Positions 1 to 8,492 of a stretch of DNA of 64,000 nt are shown here, piece by piece (position 1 is the stretch's first letter; every line of letters begins with the position of its first letter). A program made the translations under genes and the position numbers. This DNA comes from Hymenobacter sp. ISL-91 (GTDB lineage Bacteria; Bacteroidota; Bacteroidia; Cytophagales; Hymenobacteraceae), in contig NZ_JAGGPS010000042.1 in the NCBI RefSeq assembly GCF_018613725.1, positions 28,418-92,417 on the forward strand. Direction: 5' to 3'. The notes beneath the pieces were generated by a model, which saw nothing but the letters and a program-made list of their open reading frames with translations, was not told the DNA's origin and searched no databases.

Positions 1-194
1 GTGCCGGCTTCGCGCTCCAGGTCCACGCTGGGCTGGTCGTTGGTGAGGCGCACCCCGGCCAGGGTTTGCTGGGAATCGGCATCGACCACGAGCACGCGGT
101 AGCCATAGTCGGCCGAGAGGGCACCGGCCAGCACGGTGATGAGGGTACTCTTACCAATGCCGCCCTTCTGGTTGGCAACGCAGATGATTTTCAT
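1..194 (-). CDS. parA: ParA-family partition ATPase (5' part only)
   Basis: The N-terminal 64 residues of a ParA/MinD-type ATPase run off the left edge of the window. The protein starts MKIICVANQKGGIGKST, which contains the deviant Walker A motif KGGxGKST with the signature lysine, followed by LVVDADSQQ (Walker A' region). In plasmids this ATPase moves or positions copies before cell division, usually with a ParB-type partner. No ParB is visible here; it may lie beyond the left edge. The ATG at 194 is followed upstream by a low-GC repeat tract that could be its centromere or operator. The family is certain; the role in partition is inferred from Rep, iterons and mob genes nearby. Confidence 0.9.
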   Translation of the reverse strand, partial: MKIICVANQKGGIGKSTLITVLAGALSADYGYRVLVVDADSQQTLAGVRLTNDQPSVDLEREAG

Positions 195-249
195 AAAGCA
201 GGGAACTAACGGGTAAAGCCACGACGGGCGCAAGCAGCTTGCAAATAAA

Positions 250-530
250 GCAGCTTGTTTCTCAATTTTCAAAGCTACTCGGAAACTTGTTTTTTTATTT
301 CCTAGAAAATAAGCTTTCAAACTTACTTGTAAACAAGTCATTTTGTTTTCAAGATTACTTATTTCTGATTTTCTGAGAAATATCATTTACAATTTTCTCA
401 GTAAACATTTAACAAAAGCTCTCAAGAAACTTATTTCTTAAAATACTAAGAAACAAAGCGTCATACGGGGCGTACTGTCGGGAGGATGCTAGGTTTTTAA
501 CCTTCCTGTTTTACTTGTTTCTCAGGAAAT
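250..530. repeat. AT-rich tract of repeated AGAAAC-type half-sites, possible centromere
   Basis: This tract is far lower in GC than its neighbours and holds many copies of a short element related to CTnAGAAAC or its complement GTTTCTnAG. Copies are seen near 254-265, 277-289, 301-310, 370-382, 392-406, 421-438, 446-455 and 513-530. Several are palindromic, for example ACTTGT-aa-ACAAGT at 325-338 and TTTCTGAGAAA inside 370-382. It sits directly upstream of parA, where plasmid parS or parC repeats are often found. Function is inferred from position only. Confidence 0.5.
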
Positions 531-876
531 AAAAAATGGTTCACACTCCCATTGAATTGCCTTCTGAACGCATGGGGATGCGTTTTGCTGGTCAGCAGTC
601 TTTCATAAGGGAAGCAAAACCACATTCAAAAACACTTTTCCGATTACGATTTGCCCAGGCAGCTTACCGGGGATGGGAAAAGCCAGGCCTGGTATCACTT
701 ACGGCTCACCGGGCACGCGCTCAACATGCCCCTAATAGGGTAGTTAGCAAGAAGACTACCAATTGCCCGCGCTAACGCGCTGGCTAAATGGTAGTTGGAT
801 GTCAACAGCGTTGATATTGCTTAACCTAACCCGGTAACAGATTGACATAGAGTAAGTAAGAGTTAAAACCCGCATT
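531..876. other. Gene-free leader of the mobilization operon, possible oriT
   Basis: I see no convincing gene here; an open frame at 536-775 has no recognisable family and a poor composition. The stretch carries short inverted repeats: GGTAGT (739-744) with ACTACC (755-760), and GCGC-taac-GCGC at 769-780. Its place just before the relaxosome genes is where oriT lies in many small Bacteroidota mobilizable elements. The nick site cannot be named from sequence alone. Confidence 0.3.
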
Positions 877-1365
877 ATGCCGGACCAGAAACAGAAAATA
901 GGCCCTCAGCCCACGAATGGCTCAGCCGTCAAGCACCTCACAGTTAGCGGGCCGGCGCACCGGCTGGTGGGCGCAGAGGCCGCCCGGCTGGGGCTGACCC
1001 GCACGGAGTACGCCGACGCGGCCATCCGCTACTTCGCCGAGCGGAGCCTGAACCCGGTGGAAGCCCAGGCCCGGGAAGGCCAGCTTATCATGGCCGAGGT
1101 GAAGCGGCTGGGAGACCGGGTGTTCTCGTACCTACAGGAGCAGGAGCGGGGCGTACTGCTGGAAATGCTGCGCTTTCAGCTTCAGCAGCAGGCCGTGCAG
1201 CAGCAAACGCTGCGGGTGGTAGAGAATTTATTGGCTCCGGAAGGCGGGGAGGCGCTGCACAAAATCCAGCAGAAAAACCAGGAGCGTATTGCCGAAGCAA
1301 CGGCGGCCGGGCTGGCAGCTCTGGATATAAAGGCGCTAAATAAACCGCGCAAAAACGGTAATTGA
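877..1365 (+). CDS. BfmA/BtgA-like mobilization (relaxosome accessory) protein
   Basis: A 162-residue protein whose first part resembles a ribbon-helix-helix DNA-binding fold: KHLTVSGPAHRLVGAEAARLGLTRTEYADAAIRYFAE, about residues 20-60. A long helical, Gln-rich region follows (about 95-120). This matches the plan of BfmA/BtgA proteins, which bind oriT and help the relaxase in Bacteroidota mobilizable elements. The gene ends 4 nt before the relaxase gene, so the two are almost certainly co-transcribed. Assignment is by family resemblance and position. Confidence 0.75.
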   Translation: MPDQKQKIGPQPTNGSAVKHLTVSGPAHRLVGAEAARLGLTRTEYADAAIRYFAERSLNPVEAQAREGQLIMAEVKRLGDRVFSYLQEQERGVLLEMLRFQLQQQAVQQQTLRVVENLLAPEGGEALHKIQQKNQERIAEATAAGLAALDIKALNKPRKNGN

Positions 1366-1369
1366 CGCG

Positions 1370-2395
1370 ATGCACGCCAAGCTGATTAACCCAAAAGCCC
1401 ACGGCAAAAAGGCCTATAATAATCAGGGTAGCGCCGCGCAGACCCTGAATTACCTGACCCAAGAGGCCCGAAAGAACGGCCTGGAGGCTCGCTTTTTTGA
1501 CGGGCAGCAGGACGCGCTGGACCGGGATTCTGTGCTGGCAGCCCTGGACAACAACGTGAAAGGGCTGCGGGCTAATGAGGCCAAGTTCTACTCCCTGGTG
1601 CTGAGCCCCAGTCCGGAGGAGCTGGCCCACGTCGGGGGCGGCGAGGAAGAGAAGCTGCGCACGTTTACCCGGGAGGTAATGGCCGCCTATGCAGCGGGGT
1701 TTCGCCTCAAAGACGGAGGGGCTGTGGGGAAGGATGAGCTGGTGTGGGGCGCCATCATTCACCAGGAGCGCACCCACCGGGGCACCGACGCGGCCGTGAA
1801 AGAAGGGGAGGCCCAGGCCGGGCAGCCTCGGCCCGGCTTGCAGGCCCACATCCACGTGGTCGTATCGGCCCGGGACCGAAGCCAGCGCGTCACGCTCAAC
1901 CCCGGCGGGCGCGTGAGCCGGTTCAGTTTGCGCGACTGGCAGGAGGAGGCCCGGCTCGTATTTGAGCGGCAGTTTCAGTACCAGGGCCCTGCGCCTAAAC
2001 GAAAGGACGCCCCCGCCATTTCAGCACCGAACCCCAAGCGCAACGCGCGGATTGCCGAACGGGTCGGGCAGCTGAACCGGCAGGCCGCGCCCAGCCAGCG
2101 CCTGGATGCCGAGCGGGTGCAGCGCATTGCGCAGGGGCGGGGCTATGACCGCATTTTCTACGACCGGCTGCGACGGGTGGAAGACCGTGCCCGGCAGGGG
2201 CGGCCCCTCGACAATGCCAATCACTTGCTGGCCACGGGCCGCGAGGAACCCGCCCGACCCAATACCGGGCACCGGGTACGCCAGGCCCTGCACAGCCTGC
2301 AGCAGACCCTGCGAGCTACCAGCGGGCCGGAGCACGTCGCCACCCAGGACATTGGGGAGCAGCGCCGGCGCGGGCAGTGGGAGGCCGAATTGTAA
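1370..2395 (+). CDS. Mobilization relaxase (BtgB/DUF5712-like)
   Basis: A 341-residue protein predicted to nick oriT and carry the single strand into the recipient. It starts MHAKLINPKAHGKKAYNN, typical of the DUF5712-type relaxases of Bacteroidota plasmids. The metal-binding histidine pair sits in HIHVVVSARD at about residues 159-168 (motif III, HxH followed by hydrophobic residues), with an earlier WGAIIHQERTHRG segment. The C-terminal third is basic and low in hydrophobic residues. It lies between the BfmA/BtgA-like gene (4 nt upstream) and the coupling protein gene (33 nt downstream). Confidence 0.8.
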   Translation: MHAKLINPKAHGKKAYNNQGSAAQTLNYLTQEARKNGLEARFFDGQQDALDRDSVLAALDNNVKGLRANEAKFYSLVLSPSPEELAHVGGGEEEKLRTFTREVMAAYAAGFRLKDGGAVGKDELVWGAIIHQERTHRGTDAAVKEGEAQAGQPRPGLQAHIHVVVSARDRSQRVTLNPGGRVSRFSLRDWQEEARLVFERQFQYQGPAPKRKDAPAISAPNPKRNARIAERVGQLNRQAAPSQRLDAERVQRIAQGRGYDRIFYDRLRRVEDRARQGRPLDNANHLLATGREEPARPNTGHRVRQALHSLQQTLRATSGPEHVATQDIGEQRRRGQWEAEL

Positions 2396-2428
2396 TACCA
2401 AGTACTGCACGCTTAAAATAACCCGACT

Positions 2429-4573
2429 ATGAGCATGATGAGTGCCCCCCGGCAGCCGAGCAGCCACCGCCTGACTGGCCTGTACATCGCCCTGGGATTC
2501 CTGCTGGCGTTGCTGGCCGGCGGTGAGTATTACCTACTTTCTCACCCCTCCTTCCTGGCCGGGGCCGTAACCCCTGCTGCCCCGAATGCAGGCTTGGGGG
2601 CTTCCGTTACCACCCGCCTGCTGCTGGGCACGGCCACGTTTTACCAGCGCTTTGGCTTACTCATTCGCGCGGGGATTCTGGTAGCAGGGGGCCTGCTGGC
2701 CGTGCTGCTCAAAGCCCCGCCCGCGCGGCCCGGGCAGCGGCGCTGGCAGCCCACGCAGCTGCAGCTGCGGCGCGTACAGCTGGGCGCCGCCGGGGTGGGC
2801 CTACTCACCGGGGCGCTGCTGCTGGCCATGGCCACGTTTTCAGCCGGTGTGGTAGCCTGGCTATACCCCACCGCGGCCCTGCTGGCGTTGGGCGCGGGCT
2901 TGGCTGCCGGCATTGCGCGGGCCCTGCACAAGACCGAGCGGTTCGGGCTGCGCACCGAGCGCCGGCAGCAGCTCACCGAGTACGGGTTTAGTCTGGCCAC
3001 GACGGACGGGGGCTGGATTAACATTCCCAACCCGTTTCGGGGCACGCTGGTGCTGGGCGGGGCGGGAGCGGGCAAGTCGTATTCGATTGGCGAGCCCCTG
3101 ATTGAGCAGTTCACTGAGAAGGGGTTTGCGGGCCTTATCTATGACTTTAAGTTTCCGGTGCTGGCCGAAGCCGCGCAGAAGGCCTTTGTGCTGGCTGATG
3201 CCAAAGCCCGGGCGGCGGGGGAGGAGCCAGCTCATGTGCAGCTGCACATCATCAACTTTAAAGACCTGGAACGCAGCGAGCGGGTGAACCCGCTGCGGGC
3301 CGACAAGATGCCGGTGGTGGCCTACGCCAACGAGTACGCCCGCGCCATCATGGCCAACCTGAACCCGGAGAGCATCAAAAAGATGGACTTCTTCGACACC
3401 AGCGCCAACGCCTTTCTGACGGCCATCATCTGGTTTTACAAGAAGAACTTCCCCGCCTTCTGCACCCTGCCCCACGTGGTGAACACGGCCCTGCACCCGG
3501 ACTTTACCCACGTGCTGAGCATGCTCGACACCGACCCCGAGTGCGGTGATATGGTGCGAAGTATCACGACGGCTGTCAAGCAGCGGGCCGAGAAGCAGGT
3601 GGCCGGCGTAATTGCCTCGCTGCAGATTGTGCTCACGCGCATCAACTCCCCGGAAATAGCCTGGGTGCTCACGCCCGACGAGGCGAGAGGGGAGGGGTTC
3701 AGCCTGGATTTAAATGATAAGCAAGCGCCCAAGGTCTTGGTGGTGGGCAACGACCCCACGCTGAAGGAAACCTTCTCCCCGGTTATCAGCTGCATCGTGG
3801 CCGTGGCCCTGAAGCTGATGAACCAGCAACACAAGCACCCGAGCTACGTGTTTCTCGACGAGGCCGCCACCATCTACGTGCCGAACCTGGAGGTGATACC
3901 AGCCACGGCCCGCAGCAACAAGGTGGCCATGATTTACATGACCCAGGATTTGAGCCAGATGATTGACGCCTACGGCCGCGACAAGATGCAGGTGATGGTC
4001 AGCAACCTCAACAACCAGTTTTTCGGCAAGGTCAACTCCCTGGAAACGGCCAAGTTCGTCTCGGAGCTGGTGGGCAAAGAGGACCGGGAGATGGTGTCGG
4101 CCAGTTTGGGCCGCAGCCAGAGCGGCGGCAGCCGGGGCGCCGGCAGCAGCACCAACCAGAGCGTGAGCTGGCAGGAGCGCAACCTGGTGCGCCTGCAGGA
4201 TACCATTACCCTCGAAACCGGCGAGTTCATCGGCCAGACCGTGGAAACCGAGCAGCCCTTTTTCCAGGGCAAGGTGGAGCGCCAGGCGGCGCCCGGCACG
4301 TACCCGCTGCACCCGCTGGCCACCTTTGAGAGTGGTCCGGCCCCAGTGCTGGCCGAGGCACCGGCAGGGGAGGGGCGGGAGCAGGATTGGCTGAGCCAGC
4401 GACGGGCCGCCCGGCAGGCGGGGAGTCAGTCCCCCGCGGAGCCGGTCAGTGCGCTGCAGGCGGTTATTCAGGCCAACTTTGAGCTGATTCGGGAGGATGT
4501 GGCCAGCATTGTCGGGCAGTACGCCAACACCCTCAAGCCCGGTCAGATGCCGGACAATGAACCCATGCTATAA
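2429..4573 (+). CDS. VirD4/TraG-type coupling protein
   Basis: A 714-residue inner-membrane ATPase that would dock the relaxosome on a type IV secretion channel. The first 165 residues hold about four hydrophobic segments. The Walker A motif GGAGAGKS lies near residue 209-217 and the Walker B region FLDEAATIY near residue 472, followed by a TraM-recognition-like region (TQDLSQMIDAYGRDKMQVM). The last 100 residues are Pro/Gly/Gln-rich and poorly structured. It follows the relaxase directly. No other type IV secretion genes occur in the window, so the plasmid is either mobilizable in trans or its transfer genes are elsewhere. Confidence 0.9.
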   Translation: MSMMSAPRQPSSHRLTGLYIALGFLLALLAGGEYYLLSHPSFLAGAVTPAAPNAGLGASVTTRLLLGTATFYQRFGLLIRAGILVAGGLLAVLLKAPPARPGQRRWQPTQLQLRRVQLGAAGVGLLTGALLLAMATFSAGVVAWLYPTAALLALGAGLAAGIARALHKTERFGLRTERRQQLTEYGFSLATTDGGWINIPNPFRGTLVLGGAGAGKSYSIGEPLIEQFTEKGFAGLIYDFKFPVLAEAAQKAFVLADAKARAAGEEPAHVQLHIINFKDLERSERVNPLRADKMPVVAYANEYARAIMANLNPESIKKMDFFDTSANAFLTAIIWFYKKNFPAFCTLPHVVNTALHPDFTHVLSMLDTDPECGDMVRSITTAVKQRAEKQVAGVIASLQIVLTRINSPEIAWVLTPDEARGEGFSLDLNDKQAPKVLVVGNDPTLKETFSPVISCIVAVALKLMNQQHKHPSYVFLDEAATIYVPNLEVIPATARSNKVAMIYMTQDLSQMIDAYGRDKMQVMVSNLNNQFFGKVNSLETAKFVSELVGKEDREMVSASLGRSQSGGSRGAGSSTNQSVSWQERNLVRLQDTITLETGEFIGQTVETEQPFFQGKVERQAAPGTYPLHPLATFESGPAPVLAEAPAGEGREQDWLSQRRAARQAGSQSPAEPVSALQAVIQANFELIREDVASIVGQYANTLKPGQMPDNEPML

Positions 4574-4649
4574 AGGGTGTTTGGGGCACCTTAGCCGCCG
4601 GAATGGTGTTTTATAAATGCCCGTCGTTTATCCCTTTTACGTAGTTTGC

Positions 4650-4907
4650 ATGATGGAAACGCCTGCTTATCCTACCCCCCAGTTTGGCCCCCGCGAGCAA
4701 ACCCGCGAGCAGCGGCAGTTCATCATCAGTCAGTCGGTGGGCATCACCCGCAGCCAGGGCCCGTACGAAGTACCGGACTGGCAGGCCAAGCTGCACGAAC
4801 AGTACGTGGAGGGACTGGTCGACCTGGATTACGTGGGGGCCCGCCACGACGAGTACCGCGCCCAGCTCATTGCCAGCCAGCAGCCAGCTCCGGCGGTAGC
4901 CAAGTAG
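4650..4907 (+). CDS. VbhA-like antitoxin of the Fic toxin
   Basis: A small protein of 85 residues starting MMETPAYPT, upstream of the Fic gene. The segment REQRQFIISQSVGITRSQG followed by a helix ending EGLVDLDYVGARHDEYR resembles the antitoxin_VbhA fold, in which an inhibitory helix blocks the ATP site of a Fic partner. The usual [S/T]xxxE[G/N] inhibitory motif is not clearly present: by eye it aligns with ITRSQG, with Gln where Glu is expected. Location and size favour an antitoxin. An upstream in-frame start at 4617 is possible but adds an unlikely hydrophobic leader. The gap to the Fic gene is about 90 nt. Confidence 0.6.
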   Translation: MMETPAYPTPQFGPREQTREQRQFIISQSVGITRSQGPYEVPDWQAKLHEQYVEGLVDLDYVGARHDEYRAQLIASQQPAPAVAK

Positions 4908-4998
4908 TTCGCTTTCGTGACACCCCAGCCCGGCTACCCGTGCCGCGCTGTTTTGCTCCGGCGTTTTTCGGTGACGAATCGCCGGGTACGCTAGGCCC

Positions 4999-6339
4999 AT
5001 GACCGACCGCTTCACCAACCCCGACACCGGCGTTTTCTATAACCAGCTCGGCCTTACCGATGCCGAGGAGCTGGACCGGGAAACCAAGCGCCTGTCCCTG
5101 CGCCGGCTCACGGAACTGGCGGCGGGCCGCGGCCCGCAGGGTGAGCGCTTCGACGCCGCGCGGCTGCGGGCTACCCACCAGTACCTGTTTCAGGACGCAT
5201 TTGAGTGGGCCGGCCAGACCCGCCGCGAAGGCAGTTTCCAGGGCGTCAAAGCCGCTGACCTGCCCGGTATCGAGCGGCCCATGCACTTCGCGTCCTACGA
5301 GCGCATTGACGAGCGCCTGAACGCGCTGGGCGAGCAGCTCAAGCTTGAGAATAACCTCAAGGGCCTTCCTACGCCCGAAGCCTTTGCCGAGCGGGCGGCC
5401 TACTACTTCGACCACTACAACCACGTGCACGCTTTCCGGGAAGGCAACGGCCGCACCCTGCAGGCCGCGTTCAGCGAGCTGGCCCAACAGGCGGGCTACC
5501 GGATGGACTTTGAACGGGAGCACGAAAAGCTAAATCCCGCCCGCGACCAGGGCATCGTGAGCCTGCACGGCGCGCCGCACAAAAAGCGGGACCTGCAGGC
5601 CCTGCGGGACTTATTTGCCCGCAACACCACGGCCCTGCCCGGAGCAGCAGCCGAAGCAGCCCGGCACCCCAGCCAGGCGCGTCCCCTGACGGATGGACCC
5701 ACGCCCACCGTGCGGCAGATAGAGCAGCTACGAGACCTGGTTGCGGCAGCCCCGGCCATGCAGCAATTGGTAGCCGGCGTGGACTACCGGCGCACGCAAC
5801 GAGCGGACGCGCTGCTTGCGCAAGTACTCGACATCGACCGCAACCCTCAGCAGGGCCTGCCTAAGCATGGTGCGGGCCTCCAGCAGCTGGTGCAGGAGGT
5901 GATGCAGGACAAACGCTTCCAGGACCCTGTTTCTCAGCGAGAGGCCGCCCGGTTTGGGGCCGCACTGGCCGTTCTGCAACCACCCGCACACGCGCGAGCC
6001 GTCGATGTAGTGCCGGCTGTAACGCCTCCCCCGTCCCACCCTTCTGCAACAACTGCGTTTGTGCAGGCGGCTAGGCAGCTGGTCGAAGGTTTAGAGGAGC
6101 AGGGCTACCCGGGCCCGGCGGATTCCTTGTCGCGGGCAGCAAAAGCCGTGGAGAAATCTGCTTACCTGGGCGGCGCGAACCTGCAGGCAGTCACGGAGGC
6201 CTTGTCGAGGGCCGAGAAGATACCGGCATTGGCCGACGATGCCGCCGCCCTGCGGGGGGCTGGGCGCAGTTTGCAGGAAGCGCAGCGCAACCTCGCGCCA
6301 TCAAACCCGGCCCAGGAAAAGGAAGGCGTAGAACGGTAA
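4999..6339 (+). CDS. Fic-domain toxin, VbhT-like, in the mobilization operon
   Basis: A 446-residue protein with an N-terminal Fic domain (about residues 5-200). FDAARLRATHQYLFQDAFEWAGQTR is the usual Fic lead-in, and the active-site loop HAFREGNGRTLQ is at about 143-154. Fic enzymes transfer AMP or another nucleotide part to proteins. The catalytic His and the EGNGR core are present, but the final Arg of HxFx(D/E)GNGRxxR is Gln and the Pro after His is Ala. The C-terminal 230 residues are helical and Ala/Gln-rich, without a domain I recognise; in VbhT this position holds a BID secretion domain. It is transcribed with the mob genes and a VbhA-like antitoxin. Confidence 0.85.
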   Translation: MTDRFTNPDTGVFYNQLGLTDAEELDRETKRLSLRRLTELAAGRGPQGERFDAARLRATHQYLFQDAFEWAGQTRREGSFQGVKAADLPGIERPMHFASYERIDERLNALGEQLKLENNLKGLPTPEAFAERAAYYFDHYNHVHAFREGNGRTLQAAFSELAQQAGYRMDFEREHEKLNPARDQGIVSLHGAPHKKRDLQALRDLFARNTTALPGAAAEAARHPSQARPLTDGPTPTVRQIEQLRDLVAAAPAMQQLVAGVDYRRTQRADALLAQVLDIDRNPQQGLPKHGAGLQQLVQEVMQDKRFQDPVSQREAARFGAALAVLQPPAHARAVDVVPAVTPPPSHPSATTAFVQAARQLVEGLEEQGYPGPADSLSRAAKAVEKSAYLGGANLQAVTEALSRAEKIPALADDAAALRGAGRSLQEAQRNLAPSNPAQEKEGVER

Positions 6340-6377
6340 GCACCCGGCATCTGCGCACGTAACGCCAAACCAGACCC

Positions 6378-6689
6378 ATGAATTTATACATAGAAGCCGA
6401 GTACGAAGCGGCCAGCTGGGAGCTGGAGCAATTGCTGGACCAGTGGCCCCGGAACGCGGAGCGCACGCTCACGCTGCTGGCAGCAATCGAAGAATTCTTT
6501 CGGCAGGGCGCTTGCCACTGGCCCGCGCCAGTGCCCCCGCGCCTACCCGAAGGGCCAATTGAAGCAGCGCGTCGGGCCAGGGCATGGGCCCACCGCGAAA
6601 ATCCCGCGCTGGCCCGGCAGTACCTTTTCAACGTAACCCAGGCCAAAGCGGCCTTAGCCGCCCGGGAAAACCAGGCGAAGAATGAGTGA
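6378..6689 (+). CDS. Small hypothetical protein
   Basis: A 103-residue, mostly helical protein (MNLYIEAEYEAASWELEQLL) that starts 38 nt after the Fic gene and ends with a Lys/Asn-rich tail. I do not recognise a family. There is no signal peptide or membrane segment. Codon use and GC match its neighbours, and the close spacing suggests it is part of the same operon as the mobilization and Fic genes. Confidence 0.6.
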   Translation: MNLYIEAEYEAASWELEQLLDQWPRNAERTLTLLAAIEEFFRQGACHWPAPVPPRLPEGPIEAARRARAWAHRENPALARQYLFNVTQAKAALAARENQAKNE

Positions 6690-6727
6690 GGCTCAATTGA
6701 CCGCCGCTAACTGCTACCTTGCGACCC

Positions 6728-6925
6728 ATGAAGGGCGATGAATTAGAATTCCTGCAGGAGCAGCTGGAGGCGACTGAGTTGCTGCCCTGTGCCACCTGCC
6801 GGCAGGAAACGCTACATGTCCACGTGGAGGTGCTGGAGCGCTATGCGCACGCCACGGAGCTGTTGATGGAATGCACCGCCTGTGGAACTCGCCGTACCTG
6901 GATGCAACTCGAAACGCCTAATTAG
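6728..6925 (+). CDS. Small zinc-ribbon protein
   Basis: A 65-residue protein starting MKGDELEFLQEQLEATELLP. It carries two Cys pairs, CATC and CTAC, about 40 residues apart, the spacing of a zinc ribbon. Proteins of this kind often bind nucleic acid or act as small adaptors; nothing more can be said. It starts 38 nt after the preceding small gene. About 265 nt follow without a gene before the mercury module. Confidence 0.55.
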   Translation: MKGDELEFLQEQLEATELLPCATCRQETLHVHVEVLERYAHATELLMECTACGTRRTWMQLETPN

Positions 6926-7147
6926 CAATCAGGCCGGCAGCAACGCCTGTCGCCCCATTCCACTCTTAACACCCGTGCTTTTTCAGATGGTACCCGGATA
7001 GTGTTAACCCCACTTCCAGCAAAGTCACTGTAAGTGTTGGGTTATTGTCCCAGTTACTATCTGGTCAATATTTCAATGAGCTGAGCCGGTCAATACAGGA
7101 CAGGCATGTACTCATTGAGGGCCTGCTGGGGCTAGTGTATTTTAGCG

Positions 7148-7176
7148 TTTGCTTAAATAAGAAAACATTACCTTTG
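7148..7176 (+). promoter_or_regulatory. Bacteroidota-type promoter of the mercury module
   Basis: TTTG at 7148-7151 and TACCTTTG at 7169-7176 fit the Bacteroidota sigma-ABfr pattern (-33 TTTG, -7 TAnnTTTG) with 17 nt between. The ArsR start codon is at 7191, 14 nt downstream. Confidence 0.65.
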
Positions 7177-7190
7177 GGAAAATTTAAGAT

Positions 7191-7565
7191 ATGTCCTCTT
7201 CCTCTTGCATCCGGGTTTTCGCTGACACGGCCCACATTGAACAGAGCAAGCACCGCTTGGCCGCTGCCGAGCCGGAGCTGCAGTCACTGGCGGCCGTGTT
7301 GGCACTGGCCGGCAACGAGGTACGCCTGAAAATGCTGTTTCTGCTGCTGGACAAGCAGCAGTTATGCGTGTGCGACCTGGCCGACGTGCTGCAGATGAAC
7401 GTGTCGGCCATCTCCCAGCACCTGCGCAAGCTCAAGGACGGCGGGTTGATACAGGCCCGCAAAGTCGGGCAAACGGTATTTTACTCGCTATCGTCGGCGC
7501 ATTTGTCTGTGCTGCAGCCGCTGCTGACTCCGGCATCCACCTCTGCTTCCCTCACACTCGCCTAA
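7191..7565 (+). CDS. ArsR/SmtB-family metal-responsive repressor
   Basis: A 124-residue winged-helix repressor. It has LAGNEVRLKMLFLLL, then the metal-site helix LCVCDLADVL (about residues 60-70, Cys-x-Cys as in ArsR and CadC types), then the recognition helix MNVSAISQHLRKLKDGG. Metal binding should release it from DNA and open the operon. It is the first gene of the module, directly behind a TTTG/TACCTTTG promoter, and its stop codon overlaps the MerTP start (TAATG). Given the MerTP partner the inducer may be Hg(II), although Bacteroidota use ArsR-type regulators for several metals. Confidence 0.85.
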   Translation: MSSSSCIRVFADTAHIEQSKHRLAAAEPELQSLAAVLALAGNEVRLKMLFLLLDKQQLCVCDLADVLQMNVSAISQHLRKLKDGGLIQARKVGQTVFYSLSSAHLSVLQPLLTPASTSASLTLA

Positions 7566-8194
7566 TGAATTCCACGCCCGCTACCCCCACCAAGTCCCTG
7601 GCCGGCACGGGCCTGCTGGCCGCCCTCGCCGCTTCGCTGTGCTGCATTACGCCTTTGCTGGCCATTGTCGGCGGGCTGGGGGGCGTGGCCAGCACGTTTG
7701 CCTGGCTGGAGCCGCTGCGTCCCTATCTGATAGCCTTGACCGTGGGCGTTCTGGGGTTTGCCTGGTACCAGCACCTGCGACCCGCGCCCGCGGCAGCCGA
7801 TGACTGCGGCTGCCCCGTGCCATCCAAGCCGTCGCTGATGCAGTCGCGGGGCTTTCTGGCCACGGTCACCGTGCTGGCCGTGCTGCTGCTGGCCTTTCCC
7901 TACTACGGAGCGCGGTTCTACCCGGCAGCAGCTCCCAAGCCCGTGGTGGCCACCAGCACGGCCCCGGTGCTGCAAACCAGCTCCTACCGCATCGGCGGCA
8001 TGACCTGCGAGGCCTGTGCCCGTCACGTCGAGCACGACGTGCAGCAGCTGCCGGGCGTGCAAAGCGTACAGGTGTCCTATGAAAAGGGCACGGCCCAGGT
8101 CCGCTTCAATGCCGCCATCACGCCCGTGGCCCAGGTAGAAGCCGCCATCAACGGCACCGGCTACTCGGTGCTGAACCCTTCCGCTACCCGTTAA
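7565..8194 (+). CDS. merTP: MerTP mercuric transport fusion protein
   Basis: A 209-residue membrane protein joining MerT and MerP. The N-terminal part has three hydrophobic segments; the first contains the Cys pair SLCCITP that hands Hg(II) across the inner membrane. A DDCGCP motif lies in the loop. The C-terminal 70 residues are an HMA domain with GGMTCEACARHVE. It overlaps the ArsR gene by one base (TAATG). The module has no mercuric reductase (merA) or lyase in the window. Confidence 0.9.
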   Translation: MNSTPATPTKSLAGTGLLAALAASLCCITPLLAIVGGLGGVASTFAWLEPLRPYLIALTVGVLGFAWYQHLRPAPAAADDCGCPVPSKPSLMQSRGFLATVTVLAVLLLAFPYYGARFYPAAAPKPVVATSTAPVLQTSSYRIGGMTCEACARHVEHDVQQLPGVQSVQVSYEKGTAQVRFNAAITPVAQVEAAINGTGYSVLNPSATR

Positions 8195-8204
8195 TTTCTC
8201 AGTT

Positions 8205-8453
8205 ATGATTTCCCTCACGCCAGCTACCCCCACGCCGCCAGTAACGCTGACCTCGGTCCTTACCTGCCCGGTCTGCCAGCACGCGCAGGCCGAGCAGATG
8301 CCGACCGATGCCTGCCAGTGGTTTTACGAGTGCACCAGCTGCCACACCGTGCTCAAGCCCCTGGCCGGCGACTGCTGCGTGTACTGCTCGTACGGCACCG
8401 TGCCCTGCCCGCCCATCCAGGAGCAGGGTAAAGGTGCCTGTGGCTGCTGCTAG
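8205..8453 (+). CDS. GDCCVxC-domain small protein
   Basis: An 82-residue Cys-rich protein with two parts: a zinc-ribbon-like TCPVCQHAQAEQMP...YECTSCHTVLKP and the signature GDCCVYCSYGTVPCPPIQ. This family is seen beside MerTP in mercury modules of many bacteria, and some members carry selenocysteine. It probably binds or passes on Hg or a similar soft metal in the cytoplasm. It follows merTP by 10 nt. The C-terminus ends GACGCC, adding further thiols. Confidence 0.85.
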   Translation: MISLTPATPTPPVTLTSVLTCPVCQHAQAEQMPTDACQWFYECTSCHTVLKPLAGDCCVYCSYGTVPCPPIQEQGKGACGCC

Positions 8454-8492
8454 TTATTCTCTTGTTGCTTTTCACTTTTTGCTCCCCACCTC

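Noticed and set aside
536..775. 79-codon open frame upstream of the mobilization genes
   Set aside because: No family, no conserved look, and the region has oriT-like inverted repeats instead.
1088..1855. Open frame on the minus strand across the mobilization genes
   Set aside because: Antisense to two genes with recognisable domains; no coding signal of its own.
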